Shown here piece by piece: positions 25,549 through 34,391 of a DNA stretch of 35,366 bases (position 1 is its first letter; every line of letters starts with the position of its first letter). Source of the stretch: an uncultured Bacteroidota bacterium (lineage in GTDB: Bacteria > Bacteroidota > Bacteroidia > Flavobacteriales > Flavobacteriaceae); assembly GCA_937136025.1 (NCBI GenBank), contig CAKZOC010000081.1, positions 1 to 35,366 of the forward strand. The letters run 5' to 3'. The notes beneath the pieces were generated by a model. The model was not told the DNA's origin. It ran no database searches and saw nothing but the letters and a program-made list of their open reading frames with translations. A program made the position numbers and the translations under genes.

Positions 25549-26277
25549 TTATTTTGTGGCAGTGTAAATTGTGGCGACCCCAAAAGTTTGGGGTTCGTGT
25601 TTCATACCTATAAACCCGATTTTCCCTAAAATATTGTTGAATTCCTTCCCGTATGGAAAGGCTGCTGCGGACTCCGAGAGATAGGAATAGGCCGTTCCCT
25701 CAGCCGAAAATAGTTTTCCGAGAACCGGTAGGGCGTATTTGCCATAGAGCTGATAGCCCCATTTAAAAAATTTCTTTTCCGGAACCGAAGTTTCGAGAAT
25801 GGCCAGTATGCCCCCCGGTTTGAGCACTCTGTGGATTTCAGAGAGGCCTTTTTCCAGGTTTTCAAAATTGCGAACCCCAAAAGCTACCGTCACGGCATCG
25901 AAAGATTGATCCTCAAATTCCAGCGCTTCACTATCCCCCAGGACCATGCTGATTTTTTGCTGCATGCCTTTGGAGGCTACTTTTTTCTTGCCAATCTCCA
26001 GCATTCCGGGAGAGAGGTCCAGTCCGACAATCTCCCTGGCAGTAGTATTGCCGAAAGCGAGCGCTAAATCTCCGGTTCCCGTTGCGATATCCAGCACAGA
26101 TTGCGGGTGCTGACTGCTGACCAGTCGAATGAGTCGTTTCCGCCAAAAGGTATCCGTCCCGAAAGTGATCAGTCGATTGAGACCGTCGTATTTTCCGGAA
26201 ATGGTGTCAAACATCTGACGGACCTGTTCCTTTTTGTTCTGGTCCGAATCTTTATAAGGGAGCACTTGTTTGGCCAT
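25549..26277 (-). CDS. ubiE: Demethylmenaquinone / ubiquinone C-methyltransferase UbiE (MenG)
   Basis: UbiE/MenG does the last C-methylation in menaquinone synthesis. Bacteroidota use menaquinone, so the MenG role is the likely one. From ATG 26277 the protein has 242 residues with the SAM site D-I-A-T-G-T-G-D at 63-70, D-L-S-P-G-M-L and family motif A-F-G-V-R-N-F. The in-frame TTG 26298 is rejected since it falls in the -7 box TATCTTTG (26296-26303). It is followed by porT in one operon. Confidence 0.95.
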   Translation of the reverse strand: MAKQVLPYKDSDQNKKEQVRQMFDTISGKYDGLNRLITFGTDTFWRKRLIRLVSSQHPQSVLDIATGTGDLALAFGNTTAREIVGLDLSPGMLEIGKKKVASKGMQQKISMVLGDSEALEFEDQSFDAVTVAFGVRNFENLEKGLSEIHRVLKPGGILAILETSVPEKKFFKWGYQLYGKYALPVLGKLFSAEGTAYSYLSESAAAFPYGKEFNNILGKIGFIGMKHEPQTFGVATIYTATK

Positions 26278-26295
26278 GGCAAACGAATTGAAGTG

Positions 26296-26303
26296 CAAAG
26301 ATA
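26296..26303 (-). promoter_or_regulatory. Promoter -7 box for ubiE-porT
   Basis: TATCTTTG on the minus strand matches the consensus and is 18 bases upstream of ATG 26277, implying a short leader and deciding the start. Confidence 0.6.
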
Positions 26304-26390
26304 GAACAATGGCCTGACGTGAGCTTCCATAAGGGGAGGGAACCTTTTAAAATCTCCCGGTGTAGTTTAGGGTGGAATTGTAAAAATCAG

Positions 26391-26398
26391 TAATTTTG
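26391..26398 (+). promoter_or_regulatory. Promoter -7 box for trkA-trkH
   Basis: TAATTTTG matches TAnnTTTG. A TTTA lies 21 bases upstream as a possible -33 box. The start codon of trkA is 96 bases downstream, so the leader would be about 90 bases. Confidence 0.5.
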
Positions 26399-26494
26399 CC
26401 CTGCAGTGTTTTCAGAGGCTACCTACCGTTTTAAAAAGGCTGTTTACTTCACATTGCTCAGGGTTTTTGTTGGCCCGTACCAATGCTATACTGA

Positions 26495-27844
26495 ATGAAA
26501 ATTATCATCGCAGGCGCAGGAGAGGTTGGATTTCATCTCGCTAAATTACTGTCATACGAGTCCCAGGATATTACGCTTATCGATACGGATAAAGAGAGTC
26601 TTTCTTATGCGGAAGGTCATCTGGACATTCGCGTACTGAAGGGGGATGCTACCAGTATTTCACTTCTCAATGACGCCCAGGTCAGTAAATCGGACCTGGT
26701 CATTGGGGTCACTTCCTCTGAAACCACCAATATAACCTTGTGTCTGCTCGCCAAGCAACTCGGCTCCAAAAAGACCATCGCGCGTATTTCCAATACCGAA
26801 TTTGTAGAATACAAGGACCGGATAAAATTTTCGGAACTCGGTATTGATGAGCTGATTTCGCCCGAAGAACTCGCCGCAACGGAGATTGGTCTGCTGCTGA
26901 GTCAGTCTGCCTTTAACGACACCTATGAATTTGAAGGCGGCCTGCTTATCATGGTCGGGGTGTCCCTTCCGAAGACCGCCCCTTTCGTGGGTAAAACGGT
27001 CAAAGAAGCTGCTCTTATTTTTCCGGAACTGCATTTTATGCCTATCGCCCTGCAGCGCAGGGGAACCCAGTTTACACTGATCCCCAGGGGAGATACGGAG
27101 TTTATGGAAGAGGATCAGGTTTATTTTATCACGGATCGCACCGGGATGGATGAGCTCTATAAGCTCACCGGTAAAAAGAAAGAGCAAATTCGCAATGTGA
27201 TGATCGTTGGGGGCAGCAAGGTAGGCACGAAAGCGGCCCGGGACCTCTGCGAGAAGCGGTTTAATGTAAAGATCATCGAAAAGGATAAAAACAAGGCCTT
27301 TGAGTTGGCAGAATTGCTGCCCAACGCACTTGTGATTAATGGAGATTGCAGAAATGTGGAACTTCTGGAGGAGGAGAGCCTGGAATCCATGGATGCCTTT
27401 ATAGCCGTAACCGGGAATTCCGAGACCAATATCATGTCCTGTCTGGTCGCGAAGTCCAAACACATCAAAAAAACCATCGCCCTGGTCGAAAACATGGATT
27501 ATTTTCAGATTTCACAGTCCATCGGGGTAGATACCTTAATTAACAAAAAGCTCCTTGCCGCCAATAATATATTCCGGTACGTCCGAAGAGGAGAAGTGGT
27601 GGCCCTCACCCGCCTGAACAATCTGAATGCAGAGATACTCGAATTCGTGGTCAAACCCACTTCGGAAGTCGCCGGGGCTCTTATTCGGGATTTGGAATTC
27701 CCACGTGAGGCCAGTATCGGCGGAGTGATCCGAAGCGATAAGGGCATTATCGCCCTGGGGGATTTCAGAATTGAGGAAGGAGATCGCGTCGTGGTTTGTT
27801 GTCTGCCCAATGCCATCCCGGAGATCGAAAAATTGTTCCTGTAA
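26495..27844 (+). CDS. trkA: Trk potassium uptake regulator TrkA
   Basis: TrkA is the cytoplasmic NAD(H)/nucleotide-binding subunit that gates TrkH. The 449-residue protein begins with G-A-G-E-V-G-F at 6-12 and has a second RCK Rossmann copy starting near V-M-I-V-G-G-S-K-V-G at ~229, each followed by an RCK_C domain. The full duplicated form matches E. coli TrkA. trkH begins one base after the stop, so the two are translationally coupled. Confidence 0.96.
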   Translation: MKIIIAGAGEVGFHLAKLLSYESQDITLIDTDKESLSYAEGHLDIRVLKGDATSISLLNDAQVSKSDLVIGVTSSETTNITLCLLAKQLGSKKTIARISNTEFVEYKDRIKFSELGIDELISPEELAATEIGLLLSQSAFNDTYEFEGGLLIMVGVSLPKTAPFVGKTVKEAALIFPELHFMPIALQRRGTQFTLIPRGDTEFMEEDQVYFITDRTGMDELYKLTGKKKEQIRNVMIVGGSKVGTKAARDLCEKRFNVKIIEKDKNKAFELAELLPNALVINGDCRNVELLEEESLESMDAFIAVTGNSETNIMSCLVAKSKHIKKTIALVENMDYFQISQSIGVDTLINKKLLAANNIFRYVRRGEVVALTRLNNLNAEILEFVVKPTSEVAGALIRDLEFPREASIGGVIRSDKGIIALGDFRIEEGDRVVVCCLPNAIPEIEKLFL

Positions 27845-27845
27845 T

Positions 27846-29336
27846 ATGGGCCTGAATTCAAAAATCATTCTACATCTTATGGGGCTGCTGTTGCTTTTTA
27901 ACGGCGGTTTTATGGCATTGGCGGCCCTGGTAAGCGGACTTTATGCCGACGGAGCTACGCTGGGCATCAGCCTGGCGGCTGTCACGACTTTATTCGTGGG
28001 CACCATTGCGATGTATTTTACGCGGGGGCATAAGAAGGAAGTCAAACGAAAAGAGGGGTATATAATCGTCGCCATGGGGTGGATAATTATGTCGGCTTCC
28101 GGAATACTTCCCTATATCTTTTCGGGGAGTATCCCCAACATCACCAATGCGTTCTTTGAAACCATGTCTGGGTATACGACTACAGGAGCATCCATCCTGA
28201 ACGATATCGAAACCATGCCCAAGGGGATTTTATTCTGGAGGAGTCTTACGCATTGGATTGGAGGCATGGGGATTATTGTTCTGGCCATCGCCATACTCCC
28301 GCTCCTGGGAATCGGGGGGATGCAGCTCTTTGCGGCTGAGGCGCCGGGCCCGGCGGGCGATAAATTGCACCCGCGAATTACTGATACCGCCAAACGCTTG
28401 TGGTTTATCTATCTGGGCTATACGGTAGCAGAGACCCTCCTGCTCAAACTCGCCGGCATGTCTTTGTTCGATGCCATGAATCACGCGCTTTCCACCCTGT
28501 CCACCGGGGGGTTTTCTACAAAAAATGCGAGCGTGGCCTACTGGAATGACCAACCCCTGATCCAGTATATTATCATGCTGTTTATGTTTCTGGCAGGAAC
28601 CAATTTTGTCCTGAGCTACTTTGCTTTTAAGGGAAAGGTACAAAAGGTGATACGGGATGAAGAATTCAAATACTTTGCCATTTTTATCGGGATCTTTGCC
28701 CTGTTGGTAACGGCGGTGATTTATTTCAGGGCCGATGTTCCGGTATCCGACTACCATCCGATGGTGTTTGGCCCTCTGGAGAGTGCCTTTCGCCATGGCT
28801 TATTCCAGGTACTTGCCGTGATCACCACCACAGGTTTTGTCACAGCCGATTTTACGGCCTGGACTTCATTTCTGACGATTGTCTTCTTCGGACTGATGTT
28901 CACCGGGGGCTCTGCCGGGTCCACGGCCGGGGGTATTAAGGTGATGCGCCATATCCTGATTATAAAAAACGGCCTGCTTGAATTTAAACGCACCCTGCAT
29001 CCTAATGCGATTATCCCCGTGCGTTTTAACGGCAAAACCGTTTCGGAACATATCGTTTACAATATCATCGGCTTTTTCGTTCTATATATGTTGCTCTTTA
29101 TAATTGGCGCATTGGTGCTGGGCTTATTGGGGCTGGACTTTACTTCTGCCATTGGGGGAGCGGCCTCCTCCCTTGGAAACGTAGGCCCTGCATTGGGCAG
29201 CTTGAGCCCATTGAACAATTTTAACAGCCTGCCTGCCCTTGGAAAATGGTGGTGTTCTTTCCTGATGCTGGCCGGAAGGTTGGAACTCTTTACGGTCCTG
29301 ATCCTCTTAACGCCTTATTTCTGGAAACGGATTTGA
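27846..29336 (+). CDS. trkH: TrkH family potassium channel subunit
   Basis: TrkH forms the membrane pore of the Trk K+ uptake system. From ATG 27846 it has 496 residues and about ten hydrophobic helices. The four pore repeats are visible by their filter glycine: S-G-Y-T-T-T-G-A at 108-115, S-T-L-S-T-G-G-F, V-I-T-T-T-G-F-V and S-S-L-G-N-V-G-P. An upstream in-frame start at 27771 would lie inside trkA and is rejected. The partner TrkA is directly upstream. Confidence 0.96.
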   Translation: MGLNSKIILHLMGLLLLFNGGFMALAALVSGLYADGATLGISLAAVTTLFVGTIAMYFTRGHKKEVKRKEGYIIVAMGWIIMSASGILPYIFSGSIPNITNAFFETMSGYTTTGASILNDIETMPKGILFWRSLTHWIGGMGIIVLAIAILPLLGIGGMQLFAAEAPGPAGDKLHPRITDTAKRLWFIYLGYTVAETLLLKLAGMSLFDAMNHALSTLSTGGFSTKNASVAYWNDQPLIQYIIMLFMFLAGTNFVLSYFAFKGKVQKVIRDEEFKYFAIFIGIFALLVTAVIYFRADVPVSDYHPMVFGPLESAFRHGLFQVLAVITTTGFVTADFTAWTSFLTIVFFGLMFTGGSAGSTAGGIKVMRHILIIKNGLLEFKRTLHPNAIIPVRFNGKTVSEHIVYNIIGFFVLYMLLFIIGALVLGLLGLDFTSAIGGAASSLGNVGPALGSLSPLNNFNSLPALGKWWCSFLMLAGRLELFTVLILLTPYFWKRI

Positions 29337-29416
29337 GGGGTTTTGGCAAGCTTCAGCTGATAACAGCTTAATCTTACGCTATACCGCGAGTGCTTTAGAG
29401 GTGATTTTCAAAAAAG

Positions 29417-30601
29417 TCAGACCGCGTCTGCAATCCGGCGGACTGCTTCCCGGATCTCCTTTTCAGAGGCGGCATAAGAAATGCGGATGCAATTCGGATT
29501 TCCGAAAGCTTCTCCCGTCACAGTAGCCACATGGGCCTCTTCGAGCAAATACAATGCAAAGTCTGAGGCATTGTCTATGGTGTGTCCCCGGAGTTCCTTC
29601 CCAAAGAAAGAGGAGATATCCGGAAAAACATAAAAGGCCCCTTCCGGCACATTTACCCGAAATCCTTGAATATCCGAGAGTAGTTTGAGAATAAGATCCC
29701 GGCGTTGCAGGAATTCATCGATCATATACTGAATCCGGGAAACCGGAGCTTCCAGGGCAGCGATGGTAGCCCGCTGTCCTATGGCATTGGCTCCACTGGT
29801 GATCTGTCCCTGAAATTTGGTGCAGGCACGGGCAATCCACTCCGGGGCGCCAATATATCCGATACGCCAGCCGGTCATGGCAAAAGCTTTGGATACCCCA
29901 TTGACCGTTATGGTGCGGTCATACATGCCGTCTATGGCGGCGATACTGGCGTGTTCGCTTCTAAAGTTAATGTGTTCGTAAATCTCGTCAGAGACCACAA
30001 AAATCCCGGGGTGTTCGCGCAGCACTGCCGCCAGACCTTCGAGCTCTTCCCGGCTGTAGACAGAACCGCTGGGGTTACAGGGAGAGCTATACCATATCAT
30101 CTTAGTCTTAGGGGTGATGGCATTGCGGAGCTGTTCCGGGGTCATTTTAAAGTCCGAAGAAATATCTGTGGAGACCTCTACGGGGATTCCCCCGGCGAGT
30201 TTCACAATATCGCGGTAACTGACCCAGTACGGGGCCGGCAGAATTACTTCATCCCCCGGGTTTATGAGTACCATCGCTACATTGGCCAGGGATTGTTTGG
30301 CACCGGTAGAGACTACGATTTGCGCCGGGGTATATTCCAGGGCGTTATCCCGCTGAAATTTATGAGCAATCGCCTTTTTCAAGTCTGCATACCCATCCAC
30401 CGGGGAATAACTGCTGTAGTTCTGGTCGATAGCTTCTTTAGCAGCTTCTTTTATAAAATCCGGGATGTTAAAATCCGGTTCCCCCAGGCTGAGTCCAATG
30501 ATATCTTTACCTTCATTCCTGAGTTCACGGGCCTTGGCAGCCATTGCCAGGGTAGCCGAAGTCGACATGCTGTTAATGCGGTCGGAGAGATACGCTTTCA
30601 T
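29417..30601 (-). CDS. Aspartate-type aminotransferase (class I PLP enzyme)
   Basis: A 394-residue fold-type I aminotransferase of the AspC/AspB-like group (Bacillus type). The PLP lysine is K238 in G-V-S-K-A-F-A-M-T-G-W-R, with N176 in P-C-N-P-S-G and D205/Y208 in S-D-E-I-Y. The arginine binding the alpha-carboxylate is in C-I-R-I-S-Y near the C-terminus. Aspartate and 2-oxoglutarate are the likely substrates, though related enzymes accept aromatic or prephenate substrates. It sits 12 bases after the desaturase gene, so it probably shares that transcript. Confidence 0.9.
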   Translation of the reverse strand: MKAYLSDRINSMSTSATLAMAAKARELRNEGKDIIGLSLGEPDFNIPDFIKEAAKEAIDQNYSSYSPVDGYADLKKAIAHKFQRDNALEYTPAQIVVSTGAKQSLANVAMVLINPGDEVILPAPYWVSYRDIVKLAGGIPVEVSTDISSDFKMTPEQLRNAITPKTKMIWYSSPCNPSGSVYSREELEGLAAVLREHPGIFVVSDEIYEHINFRSEHASIAAIDGMYDRTITVNGVSKAFAMTGWRIGYIGAPEWIARACTKFQGQITSGANAIGQRATIAALEAPVSRIQYMIDEFLQRRDLILKLLSDIQGFRVNVPEGAFYVFPDISSFFGKELRGHTIDNASDFALYLLEEAHVATVTGEAFGNPNCIRISYAASEKEIREAVRRIADAV

Positions 30602-30613
30602 AAAGGCACGGAG

Positions 30614-31717
30614 TTATTGCATCTGAAAATCGGGTTTTTTCCCGAGTTCCTTCAGGTGCTGAAAATGCGAAATAATGGCCTTACGGGTCGTCTGATATTC
30701 GTTGTAGGGCAGATTGTACTCCCGGGCTGTTTCCTTGACGATTTGCGCAATTTTCGTGTAGTGAATGTGTGAGATATTCGGGAAAATATGGTGTTCTACC
30801 TGGTGATTCAGTCCTCCGGTGAACCAATTGACGATACGGTTGCGCGTGCCGAAGTTGACCGTGGTTTTTAACTGGTGGATGGCCCAGCTGTTTTTCATGC
30901 TGCCATCTTTTTCAGGCAATGGCATGTCTGCATGGTCCACGACGTGCGCGAGCTGAAAGACGACACTGAGAATCACCCCGGCCACATAGTGCATCAGAAA
31001 GAATCCAATAAGAACCTTCCACCAGGCGATATCCAATACCAGCATGGGGATGACGATCCAGACCGTGGCATAGACCAGTTTGGTAATCAGCAGTACACTC
31101 CAGTTGACTACCGGATTTGGGAATTTCCCGTAGGACAGCTTCCTTTTCGTATACCGGTACATCTGCTGGAAATCCGTGGTAATGGCCCAGTTAAAAGTCA
31201 GTAGTCCATAAAGGAGGATGGAATAAAAATGCTGAAAGCGATGGTATTTATGCCACTTCGAATGGGGTGAGAACCGAAGGATTCTCCCCGCCTCGAGGTC
31301 TTCATCATGCTCGTGGATATTCGTATAGGTATGGTGCAGTACGTTGTGTTGCACCTGCCAGTTGTACACGTTGCCAGCCAGGATATAAATACTTCCTCCC
31401 ATAAGTTTATTCACCCATTTCTTTGAAGAGAAGGTTCCGTGATTGCCATCGTGCATCACATTCATTCCTACTCCGGCCATTCCAACACCCATCAGGAGGG
31501 TGAGCAAAAGGTTGGCCCACATGGGGAGATTCAGGGTCAGGATGATGAAATAGGGCGCAAAAAACAGGGAAAACATAATGGCAGCCTTCAAATACAAACG
31601 CCAATTACCGGTTTTCTTGATCTGGTTCTCCTTAAAATAGGCGTTGACGCGCTTATTCAGGGTTTTAAAAAACTGGGGCGAATCGGTTCTTGAAAAGCGT
31701 ATTGATGAATTTTGCAT
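30614..31717 (-). CDS. Fatty acid desaturase family protein (acyl-CoA/acyl-lipid type)
   Basis: A di-iron membrane desaturase of 367 residues. The three histidine boxes are H-D-G-N-H at 89-93, H-N-V-L-H-H at 124-129 and H-Q-V-E-H-H at 305-310. The third box with Q in front of V-E-H-H is like front-end (delta-5/delta-6) desaturases, but no fused cytochrome b5 domain is present. Helices at ~45-85 and ~205-260 fit the fold. I chose ATG 31717; the longer frame back to 31804 begins with TTG inside a -7 box. It may tune membrane fluidity at low temperature (inference). Confidence 0.88.
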   Translation of the reverse strand: MQNSSIRFSRTDSPQFFKTLNKRVNAYFKENQIKKTGNWRLYLKAAIMFSLFFAPYFIILTLNLPMWANLLLTLLMGVGMAGVGMNVMHDGNHGTFSSKKWVNKLMGGSIYILAGNVYNWQVQHNVLHHTYTNIHEHDEDLEAGRILRFSPHSKWHKYHRFQHFYSILLYGLLTFNWAITTDFQQMYRYTKRKLSYGKFPNPVVNWSVLLITKLVYATVWIVIPMLVLDIAWWKVLIGFFLMHYVAGVILSVVFQLAHVVDHADMPLPEKDGSMKNSWAIHQLKTTVNFGTRNRIVNWFTGGLNHQVEHHIFPNISHIHYTKIAQIVKETAREYNLPYNEYQTTRKAIISHFQHLKELGKKPDFQMQ

Positions 31718-31760
31718 GAGAAAACTTAATATTAATAGAAGCGCGCAGGGCTTCAAACTT

Positions 31761-31790
31761 TTTGACCTGCTAACGAAAGTAGTACATTTG
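31761..31790 (+). promoter_or_regulatory. Promoter of rsmG
   Basis: TTTG (31761-31764), 18 bases, TACATTTG (31783-31790) is a full consensus match. The start codon is 22 bases downstream. It overlaps promoter candidates for the divergent desaturase gene. Confidence 0.75.
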
Positions 31791-31809
31791 ACAGCTAAGT
31801 ACAAAGATA
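31774..31809 (-). promoter_or_regulatory. Promoter candidates for the desaturase gene
   Basis: Two -7 boxes are seen on the minus strand. TATCTTTG (31809-31802) is a perfect match with no clear -33. TACTTTCG (31781-31774) has one mismatch and a TTTG 20 bases upstream (31805-31802). Both lie 57 to 85 bases before ATG 31717 and overlap the rsmG promoter. Confidence 0.5.
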
Positions 31810-31812
31810 CGT

Positions 31813-32496
31813 ATGATACCTGAAACCCTCTTCCAATATTTTCCTAATTTATCCGGAATTCAAAGGGATCGGTTCAGAGCGCTCGAAGCGCTTTATAAGG
31901 ATTGGAACACCAAAATCAATGTAGTATCCAGAAAGGATATCGATGAATTGTACTTGCGGCATGTGTTGCATTCACTGGGCATTGCAAAGGTTTATGAGTT
32001 TCAGCCCGGAGAGCAGGTGCTCGACGTGGGTACAGGCGGAGGTTTCCCGGGAATCCCGCTCGCCATCCTTTTTCCCGATACTCAGTTTACCCTGGTGGAT
32101 GCCATCGGAAAGAAAATCCGGGTGGTCGAAGAAGTTGTGTCCGGCCTCGAGCTCTCCAATGTTGCGGCCTTGCAGACGAGGGTTGAGGACTTAACAGAGT
32201 CCTATGATTTTATTGTCAGCCGGGCGGTCGCGGCCATGCCTACTTTTGTCCACTGGACCCGGGGACGCTTTAAAAAGCGGAAGGGGGTTCAGCGCCCGGA
32301 CGGAGCCATTTGGGCACCCGGAATTCTTTACTTAAAGGGCGGGGACCTCTCCGAGGAGCTCCGGTCGTATCCCAGCGCGCAAATATTCCCCTTATCCACG
32401 TATTTTAAAGAACCCTTTTTCGAGACAAAAAAGGTAGTCTACCTGCCGGATCCCTACAGTAAGAAGGATAAAAAAGCCCCGCAAGGGCGGGGCTGA
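31813..32496 (+). CDS. rsmG: 16S rRNA (guanine527-N7)-methyltransferase RsmG
   Basis: RsmG (GidB) methylates G527 of 16S rRNA using SAM. The 227-residue protein has the family start (Q-Y-F-P-N-L-S), N-V-V-S-R near 36-40, the SAM motif D-V-G-T-G-G-G-F-P-G at 71-80 and S-R-A-V-A at about 136-140. The C-terminal tail K-K-D-K-K-A-P-Q-G-R-G is encoded by the stem-loop of a terminator (32475-32494) that serves the convergent pruA gene. The tail may therefore be shaped by the RNA structure rather than by protein function. Confidence 0.95.
   Translation: MIPETLFQYFPNLSGIQRDRFRALEALYKDWNTKINVVSRKDIDELYLRHVLHSLGIAKVYEFQPGEQVLDVGTGGGFPGIPLAILFPDTQFTLVDAIGKKIRVVEEVVSGLELSNVAALQTRVEDLTESYDFIVSRAVAAMPTFVHWTRGRFKKRKGVQRPDGAIWAPGILYLKGGDLSEELRSYPSAQIFPLSTYFKEPFFETKKVVYLPDPYSKKDKKAPQGRG
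32471..32494 (-). terminator. Terminator after pruA, inside the rsmG coding end
   Basis: An 8-bp GC-rich stem AGCCCCGC (32475-32482) with GCGGGGCT (32487-32494) is followed on the minus strand by a T run. It starts about 23 bases beyond the pruA stop. The stem lies within the last codons of rsmG. On the plus strand the following bases (GAAGTTTT) give only a weak tail. Confidence 0.85.
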
Positions 32497-32516
32497 AGTT
32501 TTGATTGGGATAAAGA

Positions 32517-34145
32517 CTATCCCAGAAACGGATATCGGTAGTCTTCCGGGGTGACGAAAGTCTCCTTAATCAGTCTGGGCGACACCCATCGCATCAGGTT
32601 CTGAGCAGAACCCGCTTTGTCATTCGTCCCTGAGGCGCGGGCCCCACCAAAAGGTTGCTGACCCACTACTGCTCCGGTAGGTTTGTCATTGATATAGAAA
32701 TTTCCAGCGGAATTCTCCAGGGCCTTCGTCGCCTGGGTAATCGCATACCGATCCTGTGCGAGAACCGCCCCGGTAAGGGCGTACACAGAGGTTTGATCTA
32801 CGAGTTCCAGGGTTTCTGCCCATTGGTCATCTTCGTATACATAGACCGTCACAACCGGTCCGAAGAGCTCCTCTTCCATCGTGACGTAGTGCGGATCGGT
32901 CGTCAGGATTACGGTCGGTTCTACAAAGTATCCTTTGGATTTATCATAGCCGCCTCCGACAATAATTTCGGCTTCGGCATCTTTCCTGGCCCGATCGATA
33001 TATCCCGCCAATTTATCAAAAGACCCCTCGTGGATGACGGCGGTTACAAAATTGCTCAGGTCCTCAGGAGACCCGGGTTTATTAATAGAGGCTGCATCGG
33101 CTTTAACGCGATTTAAAACAGCCTCGGCAGTGGATTTGGGCAGGTACACCCTGGAGGCTGCACTGCACTTTTGACCCTGCAATTCAAATGCTCCCCGTGT
33201 AATGGCAGTGGCCACCTGATTTGGCGGAGCCGTCGGATGCGCGATGATAAAATCTTTTCCACCTGTCTCCCCTACAATCCGGGGATAGGTTTTGTATCGG
33301 TGAATATTATCTCCGATCTGTTTCCATAAGTTTTTAAAGACCGTGGTAGAACCCGTAAAGTGTATCCCTGCAAAATCAGGATGCGTGAGCATGGTCTCAG
33401 TGATCATCACGGGATCCCCGTAGATGGCATTGATGACTCCATCGGGAAGTCCGGCCTCGCGAAAGACGTCGATGATGACTTTGGCAGAAAAAATCTGGTG
33501 ATCGCTCGGCTTCCATACTACTACGTTACCCATAAGGGCTGCGCTGGCGGGAAGGTTCCCCGCAATGGCCGTGAAATTAAAAGGGGTGATCGCATAGACA
33601 AATCCCTCCAGAGGCCGATACTCGACCCGGTTCCAGATGCCTTCATCCGATTCCGGCTGTTCCTGATAGATGTCGGTCATAAAGCTGACGTTAAACCGCA
33701 GAAAATCGATGAGCTCACAGGCCGCATCTATTTCGGCCTGGTGGACCGTTTTGGACTGGGCAATCATCGTTGCCGCATTGATTTTGGCCCGGTACGGACC
33801 AGCGATCAGGTCGGCGGCCTTTAAAAAGACTGCGGCACGCTGTTCCCAGGGCATATCAGCCCATCGCGAGCGGGCTGCGAGGGCGGTTTTCACGGCGAGA
33901 TCAGCCTCTTTTTTAGAAGCTAAATGATATTGCCCAACCTGGTGTTGGTGATCGTGCGGGGGTGCAATGGGCCGGGTGTTTCCGGTGCGTACATCCTGCC
34001 CGTCAATCCACATGGGGATATCCGCGGAACCGTCGTAATAAGCTTTGTATTGTTTCAGTACAGCCTCCCGCTCCTCAGAACCGGGGGCGTAACTCTTGAC
34101 CGGCTCGTTGACCGCCGGCGGGACTTGAAAGTATGCGTTACCCAT
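32517..34145 (-). CDS. pruA: L-glutamate gamma-semialdehyde (1-pyrroline-5-carboxylate) dehydrogenase
   Basis: PruA makes glutamate from glutamate gamma-semialdehyde, the second step of proline breakdown. The 542 residues match the stand-alone P5C dehydrogenase length. Catalytic residues are N190 in T-P-F-N-F, E293 in V-G-E-T-G-G-K and C327 in G-Q-K-C-S-A. The C-terminus has the P-F-G-G-A-R-A-S-G-T-N-D-K family stretch. No proline dehydrogenase gene is in the window, so the first step is encoded elsewhere. A -7 box TACCTTTG lies about 32 bases upstream. Confidence 0.95.
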   Translation of the reverse strand: MGNAYFQVPPAVNEPVKSYAPGSEEREAVLKQYKAYYDGSADIPMWIDGQDVRTGNTRPIAPPHDHQHQVGQYHLASKKEADLAVKTALAARSRWADMPWEQRAAVFLKAADLIAGPYRAKINAATMIAQSKTVHQAEIDAACELIDFLRFNVSFMTDIYQEQPESDEGIWNRVEYRPLEGFVYAITPFNFTAIAGNLPASAALMGNVVVWKPSDHQIFSAKVIIDVFREAGLPDGVINAIYGDPVMITETMLTHPDFAGIHFTGSTTVFKNLWKQIGDNIHRYKTYPRIVGETGGKDFIIAHPTAPPNQVATAITRGAFELQGQKCSAASRVYLPKSTAEAVLNRVKADAASINKPGSPEDLSNFVTAVIHEGSFDKLAGYIDRARKDAEAEIIVGGGYDKSKGYFVEPTVILTTDPHYVTMEEELFGPVVTVYVYEDDQWAETLELVDQTSVYALTGAVLAQDRYAITQATKALENSAGNFYINDKPTGAVVGQQPFGGARASGTNDKAGSAQNLMRWVSPRLIKETFVTPEDYRYPFLG

Positions 34146-34176
34146 GACAAATTTTTAAGGGATTATAAAATCCCGA

Positions 34177-34184
34177 CAAAGGTA
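34177..34184 (-). promoter_or_regulatory. Promoter -7 box for pruA
   Basis: TACCTTTG on the minus strand matches TAnnTTTG and is 32 bases upstream of pruA. A T-rich stretch sits near -33 without an exact TTTG. Confidence 0.5.
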
Positions 34185-34391
34185 CGAAACGAAAGGGCCT
34201 TTTAAAAACAGAATTACAAGGGGGTTCATTCACAGTGAACTCAGCACATAACGGTTGAAATTCAGACAGGAGTCCTGCCTTTGCCGAAGTGGTTTACAGG
34301 ATTTTCCCCCCGCGGGTGAGGGCCCCAAAAGAGGCCTTAAAAACAGAAAAAGGTTTTAGGGCTGCGCCAGGCGCTTTGAATAATTGAGATC

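Noticed and set aside
26660..27463. A 267-codon minus-strand frame inside trkA
   Set aside because: It is antisense to a full-length, motif-complete trkA and has no family marks.
29705..30772. A 355-codon open frame on the plus strand opposite the aminotransferase gene
   Set aside because: It mirrors a well-conserved PLP enzyme and crosses into the desaturase gene; the product has no recognisable domain.
34146..34391. Spacer between apaG and pruA as an RNA gene or riboswitch
   Set aside because: Only short, weak inverted repeats are visible and nothing resembles a known riboswitch core.
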